A DNA stretch of 5,813 nt from a bacterium (GTDB lineage Bacteria; Patescibacteriota; Minisyncoccia; UBA6257; GWB1-50-10), in NCBI GenBank assembly GCA_021814835.1, contig JAKAHO010000035.1, forward strand, positions 1-5,813, in the 5' to 3' direction. The notes below the pieces were generated by a model, which made no database searches, had not been told where the DNA came from, and worked only from the letters and a program-made list of their open reading frames with translations. The translations under genes were made by a program, and so were the position numbers. Below are positions 1 to 5,551 of this stretch, piece after piece. Each line of letters begins with the position of its first letter. Positions within the stretch are counted from its first letter, which is position 1.

Positions 1-221
1 CGCCTCGTCCGAAGATTGTGGTGCGCTCTGAGGCGGAGGGGGAGGCTGAGATTTTGTATGCAGAGGGCGCTGATTATGTAATTTTTCCGCATCTCACATC
101 GGGACAGTATTTCGGTAAAACTATCGCAATAGACCCCGAGATGAAAATACTTTCTCAGTTGAAGGCGAAGGACTTGGCGCTTTTGAAGCACATCAATACG
201 TACTCAGAGATTATCGCATAA
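1..221 (+). CDS. Kef-type cation:proton antiporter, C-terminal end (partial; RCK/TrkA-N domain)
   Basis: Only the last 72 codons are present; the reading frame is open at the left edge, so the true start lies outside the window. The visible sequence runs from PKIVVRSEAEGEAEILYAEG into ADYVIFPHLTSGQYFGKTI. This matches the end of the Rossmann-fold RCK N (TrkA-N) domain of KefB/KefC-like antiporters, where a conserved segment of the type 'eLyeaGADyVivPe...G' closes the nucleotide-binding fold. A short charged tail (LKAKDLALLKHINTYSEIIA) follows, ending in TAA. In the family, a membrane-embedded cation/proton exchange domain precedes this cytoplasmic regulatory domain, which binds NAD(H) or another nucleotide. 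The membrane part is not visible, so a stand-alone TrkA-like protein cannot be excluded. The GTG at position 18 lies inside the conserved domain and is not a credible start. The 3' end overlaps the convergent PHP gene by 11 bp. Confidence 0.75.
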   Translation, partial: PRPKIVVRSEAEGEAEILYAEGADYVIFPHLTSGQYFGKTIAIDPEMKILSQLKAKDLALLKHINTYSEIIA

Positions 222-918
222 ACGTTTTTGTGAGGAGTGAAAAGTAGTAGGCTGCCGCGTGGCATGCGACGTACGGCGTCATTTCAAATAGAAGACTGCG
301 AGGGGAAGAAACGTTTTTGAAGTTTCTCTTGCGAATCGCATCAAATACAGCAGGAATGGTTTTTTCTTTTACTCCGATTTCCGCATAGCTCGCGTTAAGC
401 CATCTCAGTTGATGCGTGTCCGATGTCGCAATAAGGGGGAGTGAATGGCGGTTCGCCGTCTTCGCGGCTTTTTTGTTCGGATTGTATGCCGAGGAGTAAA
501 ACCATGTTTGCTCCACGGCGTCAAAGATAGAAATATGTTCCTCAAGTCTTCCGCCAAGCGAAAATGAGCGTGAATCGCCCAAATACGGGTGCGGAGCAAT
601 CACAAATATATCAGGGTGGGTCTTTTTGTATGCGGCGAGCGCCTGAAATGTATGCACGCTCAAGATGTCGTCGTCGCAGTTAAGAATGAGAATGTGTTTT
701 CTCTCTACAGTACGCTCAATTCCCGGAATGAGGAGCACGCCGCGCGTCCCCGCTTCTCTGGCGCGTTCGGCGGTATATGCATAGGTATTGTGGCAGGTGA
801 GCGCAATACACGAAAAACCGAGACGTACCGCCTCATTGAGGGCCTCTTCAAAGGAATAAGGAATAGAATCTTCCTTGTCATCGGCAGTATGAAAGTGCAG
901 ATTAGTCTTAAGTTTCAT
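211..918 (-). CDS. PHP-domain metal-dependent phosphoesterase
   Basis: The 235-residue protein has the ordered metal-binding motifs of the PHP (polymerase and histidinol phosphatase) superfamily: HFH at residues 8-10, H43 in LTCHNT, E68 in PGIE, H75 in KHILIL, H110-P111 in APHP, and D167/H169 in SDTH. PHP proteins fold as a distorted TIM barrel with a di- or trinuclear metal site and hydrolyse phosphoester bonds. Stand-alone members of this size include 3',5'-nucleoside bisphosphate phosphatases and uncharacterised enzymes, and the substrate cannot be read from the sequence. It lacks the polymerase domains of DnaE, PolC or PolX. One oddity is that the common TDH of the second motif is TCH here (C42); the metal-binding His is kept. 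No signal peptide is seen, so it is probably cytoplasmic. The ATG at 918 gives a start directly at the first barrel strand (MKLKTNLHFHT), as is usual for the family. No Shine-Dalgarno sequence precedes it. The gene is divergent from the MscS-like gene and convergent with the antiporter gene. Confidence 0.85.
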   Translation of the reverse strand: MKLKTNLHFHTADDKEDSIPYSFEEALNEAVRLGFSCIALTCHNTYAYTAERAREAGTRGVLLIPGIERTVERKHILILNCDDDILSVHTFQALAAYKKTHPDIFVIAPHPYLGDSRSFSLGGRLEEHISIFDAVEQTWFYSSAYNPNKKAAKTANRHSLPLIATSDTHQLRWLNASYAEIGVKEKTIPAVFDAIRKRNFKNVSSPRSLLFEMTPYVACHAAAYYFSLLTKTFMR

Positions 919-940
919 ATAAATCGCAGAGGTAAGCGTA

Positions 941-949
941 TGGTATAAT
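941..949 (+). promoter_or_regulatory. Extended -10 promoter for the MscS-like gene
   Basis: TGGTATAAT is a perfect match to the extended -10 consensus TGnTATAAT (TG at 941-942, TATAAT at 944-949). No good -35 hexamer lies 16-18 bases upstream, which fits extended -10 promoters, where the -35 contact is dispensable. Transcription would begin near 956 and give a leader of about 70 nt before the ATG at 1029. The 6-mer TAAGCG occurs on both sides (933-938 and 952-957), which may be chance. Confidence 0.7.
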
Positions 950-974
950 GATAAGCGAAATAAACAAAGGTCGA
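946..974 (-). promoter_or_regulatory. Possible divergent promoter for the PHP gene
   Basis: Read on the minus strand, CATTAT (946-951) is a 4/6 match to the -10 hexamer. TCGACC (969-974) is a 4/6 match to the -35 hexamer, with a 17-base spacer. Transcription would start near 939, about 20 bases before the PHP start codon. Its -10 overlaps the + strand -10, so the two promoters would share one RNA polymerase site facing either way. The match is modest and the assignment rests mainly on position. Confidence 0.35.
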
Positions 975-1028
975 CAGGCGGTTTTGGATTAGGTTATTAA
1001 GAAATCAACAAACATCATCAAATAAACT

Positions 1029-1706
1029 ATGGTACTTCAAGATTGGACATCAGTGGTGGTTACGTCATTGCAGAACTTGTGGAACGGTTCGATTACCGTA
1101 TTGGCGAGCGTGTTGGGAGCGCTCATTGTGTTGCTTATCGGTCTTATTGTGGCGGGAGGGTTGGGTGCGCTCGTGGAGCGTGTGGTAAACCTCGTGAAGC
1201 TCGATAAGGCGCTTTTGAGCCTCGGTCTCAAGGAGTATTTTGAGCGCGCAGGGCTTCAAATCAACAGCGGAAAGTTCTTCGGTAAAATCGTATATTGGTT
1301 TCTCGTGGTGGTTTTCCTCCTCGCGTCAACCGATATTCTCGGGTTTTACTCGCTCTCGAACTTCCTCCGCGAGATCTTGCTCTACATCCCGAACGTTATT
1401 GTGGCGGTTCTCGTGATGCTCGCGACGGTAGTCATTGCAAATCTTCTCCGCAAGGTGGTAGGCGCGTCAGTTCGCGGCGCACGCCTTCACGCGGCGAACT
1501 TCCTCTCCCAGCTCACCTGGTGGGCGGTCGTAGTCTTTGGCTTCCTTACGGCGTTGACCCAGCTCGGTATCGCGGTAGCGATTATCCAGTCGCTCATTAC
1601 AGGCTTTGTCGCGATGCTTGCTATCGCAGGCGGTCTCGCATTCGGCCTTGGCGGCAAGGACTATGCGCAGCACCTTATCGGCCGGTTGAAGGAGCGCGTA
1701 GAATAA
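1029..1706 (+). CDS. MscS-like small integral membrane protein (conserved TM-helix family, no beta domain)
   Basis: This 225-residue, very hydrophobic protein has about five predicted membrane segments, near residues 22-46, 85-107, 117-140, 163-185 and 188-208. The repeated pattern of a glycine-rich helix followed by a short amphipathic stretch (for example VLLIGLIVAGGLGALVERVV, then a second copy from IPNVIVAVLVML) resembles the 'conserved TM helix' family found at the N-terminus of some mechanosensitive channels. The last segment, with LAIAGGLAFGLGGKDYAQHL at 197-216, resembles the pore-lining TM3 of MscS, which is rich in Gly and Ala. The protein then stops after a short basic tail, so the cytoplasmic beta and alpha/beta domains of true MscS are missing. 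A role in osmotic pressure relief or ion flux is inference. The ATG at 1029 is the only good start; the A-rich sequence before it has no Shine-Dalgarno motif. It appears to be a single-gene unit, with the promoter at 941-949 and the terminator at 1720-1750. Confidence 0.8.
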   Translation: MVLQDWTSVVVTSLQNLWNGSITVLASVLGALIVLLIGLIVAGGLGALVERVVNLVKLDKALLSLGLKEYFERAGLQINSGKFFGKIVYWFLVVVFLLASTDILGFYSLSNFLREILLYIPNVIVAVLVMLATVVIANLLRKVVGASVRGARLHAANFLSQLTWWAVVVFGFLTALTQLGIAVAIIQSLITGFVAMLAIAGGLAFGLGGKDYAQHLIGRLKERVE

Positions 1707-1719
1707 GCACCATTGCTTC

Positions 1720-1750
1720 ATAAAACACCGCCGTGAGGGCGGTGTTTTAT
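1720..1750 (+). terminator. Intrinsic terminator after the MscS-like gene
   Basis: A perfect 13-bp inverted repeat (1720-1732 with 1738-1750) encloses the 5-base loop GTGAG. The GC-rich core CACCGCC/GGCGGTG is flanked by AAAA on the left and TTTT on the right, so it should fold on either strand. It lies 13 bases past the stop codon and separates the MscS-like gene from rplU. Confidence 0.85.
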
Positions 1751-1753
1751 ACC

Positions 1754-1782
1754 TTGCATTTTCCACGCATATACGGTATTCT
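1754..1782 (+). promoter_or_regulatory. Weak candidate promoter for rplU
   Basis: TTGCAT (1754-1759) and TATTCT (1777-1782) are spaced by 17 bases. They match the -35 consensus at 3 of 6 positions and the -10 consensus at 4 of 6. An alternative -10 is TATACG at 1770-1775. A promoter must lie in this 42-base gap if the upstream hairpin terminates efficiently. Either choice puts the transcript start within about 4-12 bases of the rplU ATG, so the mRNA would be leaderless or nearly so. No Shine-Dalgarno motif precedes the ATG. Confidence 0.3.
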
Positions 1783-1792
1783 TGTTTTTGCT

Positions 1793-2101
1793 ATGGCATT
1801 CGCAATTATTGAAACAGGTGGAAAACAATACAAAGTCCGCGTGGGCGACAAGCTCAAAGTGGAAAAGCTCGAGGGCGAGAAGGGCAACCCCGTTTCGTTC
1901 GATAAGGTGCTTTTGACCGCTGATAAGAGCTCCGTGGAAATCGGCACCCCGCTCGTGAAGGGCATACTCGTGGGAGGCAAGATTGTTTCCCAAGGCCGCG
2001 GCGAGAAGAAGATAATCTTCAAGTACAGCTCAAAGGCGCGCACCCGCAGGAAGAAGGGCCACCGCCAGCACTTCACCGAAGTTGAAATAACCAAGGTATA
2101 A
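1793..2101 (+). CDS. rplU: 50S ribosomal protein bL21
   Basis: The 102-residue product has the family's usual length (about 100-105). It begins MAFAIIETGGKQYKVRVGDK, the classic bL21 N-terminus. It carries the C-terminal RNA-binding signature around residues 75-97 (IFKYSSKARTRRKKGHRQHF). bL21 binds 23S rRNA in the large ribosomal subunit. The ATG at 1793 is chosen because it places the conserved AIIETGGKQY at the N-terminus; an in-frame GTG at 1733 lies inside the upstream terminator hairpin and would add 20 unrelated residues. In many bacteria rplU is followed by rpmA (bL27), often with obg nearby. Here a terminator and a convergent recR follow instead, so the gene stands alone between two terminators. 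Confidence 0.97.
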   Translation: MAFAIIETGGKQYKVRVGDKLKVEKLEGEKGNPVSFDKVLLTADKSSVEIGTPLVKGILVGGKIVSQGRGEKKIIFKYSSKARTRRKKGHRQHFTEVEITKV

Positions 2102-2110
2102 GAATGCAAC

Positions 2111-2138
2111 AAAAACCCCGCCGTAAAGGCGGGTTTTT
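2111..2138. terminator. Bidirectional intrinsic terminator between rplU and recR
   Basis: The hairpin pairs 2111-2122 with 2128-2138 around the loop GTAAA. It has six GC pairs (CCCGCC/GGCGGG), one bulged C at 2116 or nearby, and five A-T pairs. On the + strand it ends in TTTTT, and on the - strand it also ends in TTTTT. It lies 9 bases after the rplU stop and 6 bases after the recR stop, so it can end both convergent transcripts. Confidence 0.85.
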
Positions 2139-2144
2139 GATTGG

Positions 2145-2744
2145 CTATACTCTTCGTTCAAGCGCGCTTCCCAGTGTGTCCTCGTCAGCGAACTCGATTT
2201 CACCGCCGGTTGGGATGCCTCGCCCGAGGCGGGTAATGCGCTCGGATAAGTCTTTAAAATCCTGCCGGATGATACTCGTCACAAAGTCGCCAAAGGTCGT
2301 GGGGGAGAGTGCCGCCACAATTTCTTTTGCCTTTCCGCCGAGTTCGTGCGTAATGCGATTCTTCAAATGTTCGAGGCGGAGCTTGTGCACGGACTCAAGC
2401 GTGCCTTTTTCGGGAAGCTCGCCAAGGACAAGGTACTGCCCCTTATATTTTCCGGTCTTCTCAAGCGAGATGATGTCCATTTCTTTTTCCACTATCGCAA
2501 TAATGCGAGGGTCGCGCGCGCGGTCGGTGCAAATATCGCATAGTTGATTTGCTTCATTTTTCAAAAAGAAACAGCGCGGACAGCGGTCCAGTGTATTGAG
2601 GTTTGCAAGTGCATTTGCGAGGCTTGCGCGCGTGCCCTTGTCGAGCGACACGAGATAGAACGCGAGGCGCGTCGCCATACGGGGGCCGAATGAGGGAAGG
2701 CGCGAGAAACTTTCTATAAATTTTCTGATGGGTTCTGGAAACAT
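2145..2744 (-). CDS. recR: Recombination mediator protein RecR
   Basis: At 199 residues it is close to the usual RecR length of about 200. In order it has an N-terminal helix-hairpin-helix region (about 8-30, with LPSFGPRMATRLAFYL), a four-cysteine zinc finger (C55, C58, C69, C72), a Toprim domain from about residue 80 (RIIAIVEKEMD, with E86 and D90), and the family C-terminal block (TRLGRGIPTGGEIEFADEDT, residues 171-190). RecR works with RecO, and often RecF, to load RecA on SSB-coated single-stranded gaps; no recO or recF is in the window. The middle of the Toprim domain is divergent: YLVLGE replaces the usual YHVLGG, and TTFGD replaces TVEGE. It is the last gene of the operon, starting 2 bases after the dnaB stop (TAG TA ATG), with an AGGA motif inside the dnaB end. 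Its transcript ends at the shared terminator. Confidence 0.95.
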   Translation of the reverse strand: MFPEPIRKFIESFSRLPSFGPRMATRLAFYLVSLDKGTRASLANALANLNTLDRCPRCFFLKNEANQLCDICTDRARDPRIIAIVEKEMDIISLEKTGKYKGQYLVLGELPEKGTLESVHKLRLEHLKNRITHELGGKAKEIVAALSPTTFGDFVTSIIRQDFKDLSERITRLGRGIPTGGEIEFADEDTLGSALERRV

Positions 2745-2746
2745 TA

Positions 2747-4108
2747 CTATTCATCCTGGTTATGGTGCACAGTGTCGAGGTTGCGGAAACTCACCCTTTC
2801 CTTATCGAAGCCGAGCTCAAATGCGCCCGTAGGACCGTTGCGGTGCTTCGCGACAAGCACATTCACATTGTCTTGTCCTCCCTCAGGCAAATCGCTGCGT
2901 TCCTTATCTTCGCGGTAGAGGAACATAACGACGTCGGCGTCCTGCTCCAAGCTGCCTGATTCGCGGAGGTCGGAGAGGCGGGGCAGTTTTGAATCGCGTT
3001 TCTCGATATCACGCGAGAGCTGTGAGAGCGCAATGACGGGAATGTTGAGCTCGCGCGCCAAGCCCTTCAGGTTGCGTGAAATCTCGCTGACCTGCTGCAC
3101 CACGTTATCGCTCGAGGTATTCGGCTTAATGAGCTGAATGTAGTCGACGATAAGAAGGTCGAGTTTTTGCTCGAGCTGTAGGCGGCGCGCAATGGAGCGC
3201 ATCTGGAGTACAGTAGGCGAGGAGCTGTCGTCGATATAGATGGGCGCCTTAGAAAGTTCGTCGAGCGCCTGCTGGACCAGTGCAAACTCTAGCTCGCTGT
3301 TCAAGCGGCCGCTGCGCAAGCGCCACAAGGGAATTTGCGCCTGGCTTGAAATGATGCGGTCGATAATCTGATCGCGGGACATTTCGATTGAAAATATGCC
3401 GACGGCTTGTCCGCCGAGCGCAACCTGGCGCGCGATGTCGAGCGCGAACGCAGTCTTACCGGTTGATGGGCGCGCGCCGAGAAGGATGAGGTCCGAACGT
3501 TGAAACCCCGAAAGAAGATTATCGAGTTTCGTGAAGTGCGAGGGGATGCCGCGGAGCGCGCTTGAGTCGCCCTGGTGGAGTTTTTCCAAACGCTCATACG
3601 CGGCAGGGAGGTCGTCCTTGATGTGCGCAAATTTTTGCGGACGGGAGCGCTGGGAGATGCCGAATATTTTTTGTTCAACGTCGTCGATGAGCGACTCAAA
3701 GTCGGCATGCTCGAACGCCTGCTCGTTGATGTCGGACGATGCGTTGATAATCTGCCGGCGGATGTGTTTTTCTTTTACGATATTGGCATACTGCGTGATG
3801 TGCGCGGAAGTCGGCACGCGTGAAACGAGATCGGTAAGGTAGTCAGTCCCGCCGATATCTTTAAAAATCTTCTTGCCCTTCAGTTTGTGCGAAACGGTGA
3901 GAATGTCGATGGGCTCGCTGCGTTCAAAAAGTTCGAGAATCGTCTCATAAATTTTCTGGTGCGAAGGATGGTAGAAATCATTCGGCACCAAAAGGTCGGC
4001 GACCTGAATGATGGCATTCTTGTCGAGCATAAGCGCGCCAAGCACCGACACTTCAGCGTCGAGGTCTTGCGGCGGCAATTTCACTCCGGTCTTCCTAGTA
4101 TGCGGCAT
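2747..4108 (-). CDS. dnaB: Replicative DNA helicase DnaB
   Basis: The 453-residue length is normal for bacterial DnaB. The N-terminal domain (about 10-112, starting LPPQDLDAEVSVLGALMLD) is the helical DnaB-N region used for ring assembly and primase contact. A linker of about 115-185 follows, then the RecA-like motor. Visible motor motifs are Walker A GARPSTGKT (211-219), the catalytic Glu in SIEMS (E242), Walker B LLIVDYIQL with D322, the LSQLSR motif (361-366) and the arginine-finger block KHRNGPTG (421-428). SDLRESGSLEQDAD at 379-392 is the usual DnaB signature. DnaB is the hexameric ATP-driven 5'-3' helicase at the replication fork. No intein interrupts the P-loop or the other motifs. The ATG at 4108 comes 3 bases after the cysS stop (TAACTTATG). 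No Shine-Dalgarno motif precedes it, so translation probably depends on coupling to cysS. Confidence 0.97.
   Translation of the reverse strand: MPHTRKTGVKLPPQDLDAEVSVLGALMLDKNAIIQVADLLVPNDFYHPSHQKIYETILELFERSEPIDILTVSHKLKGKKIFKDIGGTDYLTDLVSRVPTSAHITQYANIVKEKHIRRQIINASSDINEQAFEHADFESLIDDVEQKIFGISQRSRPQKFAHIKDDLPAAYERLEKLHQGDSSALRGIPSHFTKLDNLLSGFQRSDLILLGARPSTGKTAFALDIARQVALGGQAVGIFSIEMSRDQIIDRIISSQAQIPLWRLRSGRLNSELEFALVQQALDELSKAPIYIDDSSSPTVLQMRSIARRLQLEQKLDLLIVDYIQLIKPNTSSDNVVQQVSEISRNLKGLARELNIPVIALSQLSRDIEKRDSKLPRLSDLRESGSLEQDADVVMFLYREDKERSDLPEGGQDNVNVLVAKHRNGPTGAFELGFDKERVSFRNLDTVHHNQDE
2754..2757 (-). promoter_or_regulatory. Ribosome binding site for recR
   Basis: On the minus strand AGGA lies 9 bases before the recR ATG and within the last codons of dnaB. 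It supports the chosen start and suggests that recR translation is coupled to dnaB termination. Confidence 0.5.
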
Positions 4109-4111
4109 AAG

Positions 4112-5548
4112 TTAGTGCGATACCCGTCTCACAAATGCCCCGAGCGGCGTATCGTCTACTGTGTATCCTAAACTAAGCAGTTTTTCCCGCAAGGCGTCCG
4201 CCTGCGCAAACTGTTTACTTCCTCTGTATAACTCCCGCTCCTCAGCAAGGGACTGCGCCTCGCGTGAGGGTTTTGCGGGCGTGAGCTCGATTCCTACGGT
4301 TTCAAATGCCTGCGCGATATGGGTTATTGCATGTTTTGCCTCTTTACGGGAGAGCGACCAAAGGCTGGCGTTCAGTTCGTGAATGAACGAAAAGACTGCG
4401 CCGAAGGCTTCTGGGGTATTGAAGTCGTCGTTGAGCGCGTTGTTCCATAGCGCCCTCATTGAGCGTTCATCAAGATTAAACATCCGGCTTTGCGCACTTC
4501 CTCGCGCGCCGCGGCGGGAAATAAAGTAGAGGCGGTCCAACGTTTCTTGAAGCGAAGCGAGTACGCGTTCTGCCTGTTCGACTGCCGCATCATCAAAATT
4601 AATAGGGGAGCGGTAGTGGTGCGAGAGGATAAGCCAGCGGAGCGCAACTGCGGAATGCTTTTCGAGAAACTCATCAATAGTGACAAAGTTTTTCAGACTC
4701 TTTGACATCTTTTCACCCTTCACGCGCATAAATCCCGTATGCAGCCACATTTTCACAAACGGCTTCTTGCCCGAGGCCGCTTCCTGCTGCGCAATCTCGG
4801 CTTCGTGGTGCGGGAACTTTAAATCTTCCGCGCCGCCGTGCACATCGTATTGCGGACCGAAGAACGCCTCGCTGATCGCGGTGTCCTCAATGTGCCAGCC
4901 CGGCCGCCCCCAGCCGAGCGATGCCTTCCACGCGGGCTCTCCCTGAACGTGGGTAAACTTTTTTGACTGGTCTTTTACGGGTACGTCGACAAACTTCCAC
5001 AGTGCAAAATCTCCGCGGTTCTTTTTTCGAATCCCTACGTCAATGCGGGTCACGGCATCTTCCGCCTGTTCAACCGTCCTGCCCGATAATTTTCCATAAT
5101 CGGGGAACGTGGTGATATCGAAATAATAGCCGCTGCCCTCAATGCGATAGGCAAATCCCTTCGCAATAAGCGCCTCAACTTGAGAAACAATCTGCGGAAT
5201 ATACTCGCTTGCTTCGGCATACGTGTCGACGGATGCCACGCCGATTTTCTTCATCGTTTTTTTGTACGCCTTTCCGTATTCGGCGGAAAGTTTCGCGGGC
5301 TTCACGCCGCGTTCGCGGGCGCGCTCGATTATCTTGTCGTCGATATCTGTGATGTTTTGGAGATAAAACACGCTCCATTCCTGCGAGCGTAAAAAGCGCA
5401 CGAGGGCGTCAAAGGCGATATAGGTGCGCGCGTGGCCAAGATGTGCCGCGTCATACACGGTCGGCCCGCACACGAAAAGGTTGAGTGGGCGGCCAATGGG
5501 TTTTTCCAATGCTTCTTTTTGATTACTGAGGGTATTGAATAGTTTCAT
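4112..5548 (-). CDS. cysS: Cysteine--tRNA ligase (CysRS)
   Basis: This class I aminoacyl-tRNA synthetase attaches cysteine to tRNA-Cys using ATP. At 478 residues it is slightly longer than the E. coli enzyme (461). It has the N-terminal FVCGPTVYD with C27, the HIGH motif as HLGH (36-39), the NITDIDDKI segment (65-73), FALWK (181-185), GRPGWHIE (214-221), FPHHEAE (245-251), and the KMSKS motif (280-284). A C-terminal anticodon-binding region ends in DTPLGAF. By alignment to the E. coli zinc ligands (C28, C209, H234, E238), the equivalents here are C27, D222, H247 and E251, so the second Cys is replaced by Asp. The codon at 4883-4885 reads GAC on the minus strand, which confirms the residue. 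The start (MKLFNTLSNQKE) matches the family N-terminus. A GGAG motif lies 10 bases upstream, and the gene begins 3 bases after the stop of the upstream surface-protein gene. Confidence 0.97.
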   Translation of the reverse strand: MKLFNTLSNQKEALEKPIGRPLNLFVCGPTVYDAAHLGHARTYIAFDALVRFLRSQEWSVFYLQNITDIDDKIIERARERGVKPAKLSAEYGKAYKKTMKKIGVASVDTYAEASEYIPQIVSQVEALIAKGFAYRIEGSGYYFDITTFPDYGKLSGRTVEQAEDAVTRIDVGIRKKNRGDFALWKFVDVPVKDQSKKFTHVQGEPAWKASLGWGRPGWHIEDTAISEAFFGPQYDVHGGAEDLKFPHHEAEIAQQEAASGKKPFVKMWLHTGFMRVKGEKMSKSLKNFVTIDEFLEKHSAVALRWLILSHHYRSPINFDDAAVEQAERVLASLQETLDRLYFISRRGARGSAQSRMFNLDERSMRALWNNALNDDFNTPEAFGAVFSFIHELNASLWSLSRKEAKHAITHIAQAFETVGIELTPAKPSREAQSLAEERELYRGSKQFAQADALREKLLSLGYTVDDTPLGAFVRRVSH

Positions 5549-5551
5549 ACA

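Noticed and set aside
221..319. Exact 10-base repeat AACGTTTTTG at 221-230 and 310-319
   Set aside because: It is a single short T-rich repeat inside coding sequence, with no regular spacing, and chance explains it.
589..948. 119-codon + strand frame opposite the PHP gene
   Set aside because: It is antisense to a frame with all PHP motifs in order, has no recognisable domain, and runs through the promoter region.
1295..1723. 142-codon + strand frame within the MscS-like gene
   Set aside because: It is an out-of-frame, Arg-rich reading of a well-supported membrane protein gene.
1733..1792. In-frame GTG extension of rplU by 20 residues
   Set aside because: The GTG lies in the loop of the upstream terminator hairpin, and the added residues do not resemble bL21, whose conserved N-terminus begins at the ATG at 1793.
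1751..1792. L21 leader or other riboswitch before rplU
   Set aside because: Only 42 bases separate the terminator from the start codon, too few for a structured leader, and no motif is seen.
2104..2547. 147-codon open frame on the + strand opposite recR
   Set aside because: It begins at the terminator, is antisense to a clear recR, and is Ser/Arg-rich without family resemblance, so it is a shadow frame.
3428..3490. Possible intein insertion site at the DnaB P-loop
   Set aside because: Walker A and the flanking sequence are continuous and the protein has normal length, so no intein is present.
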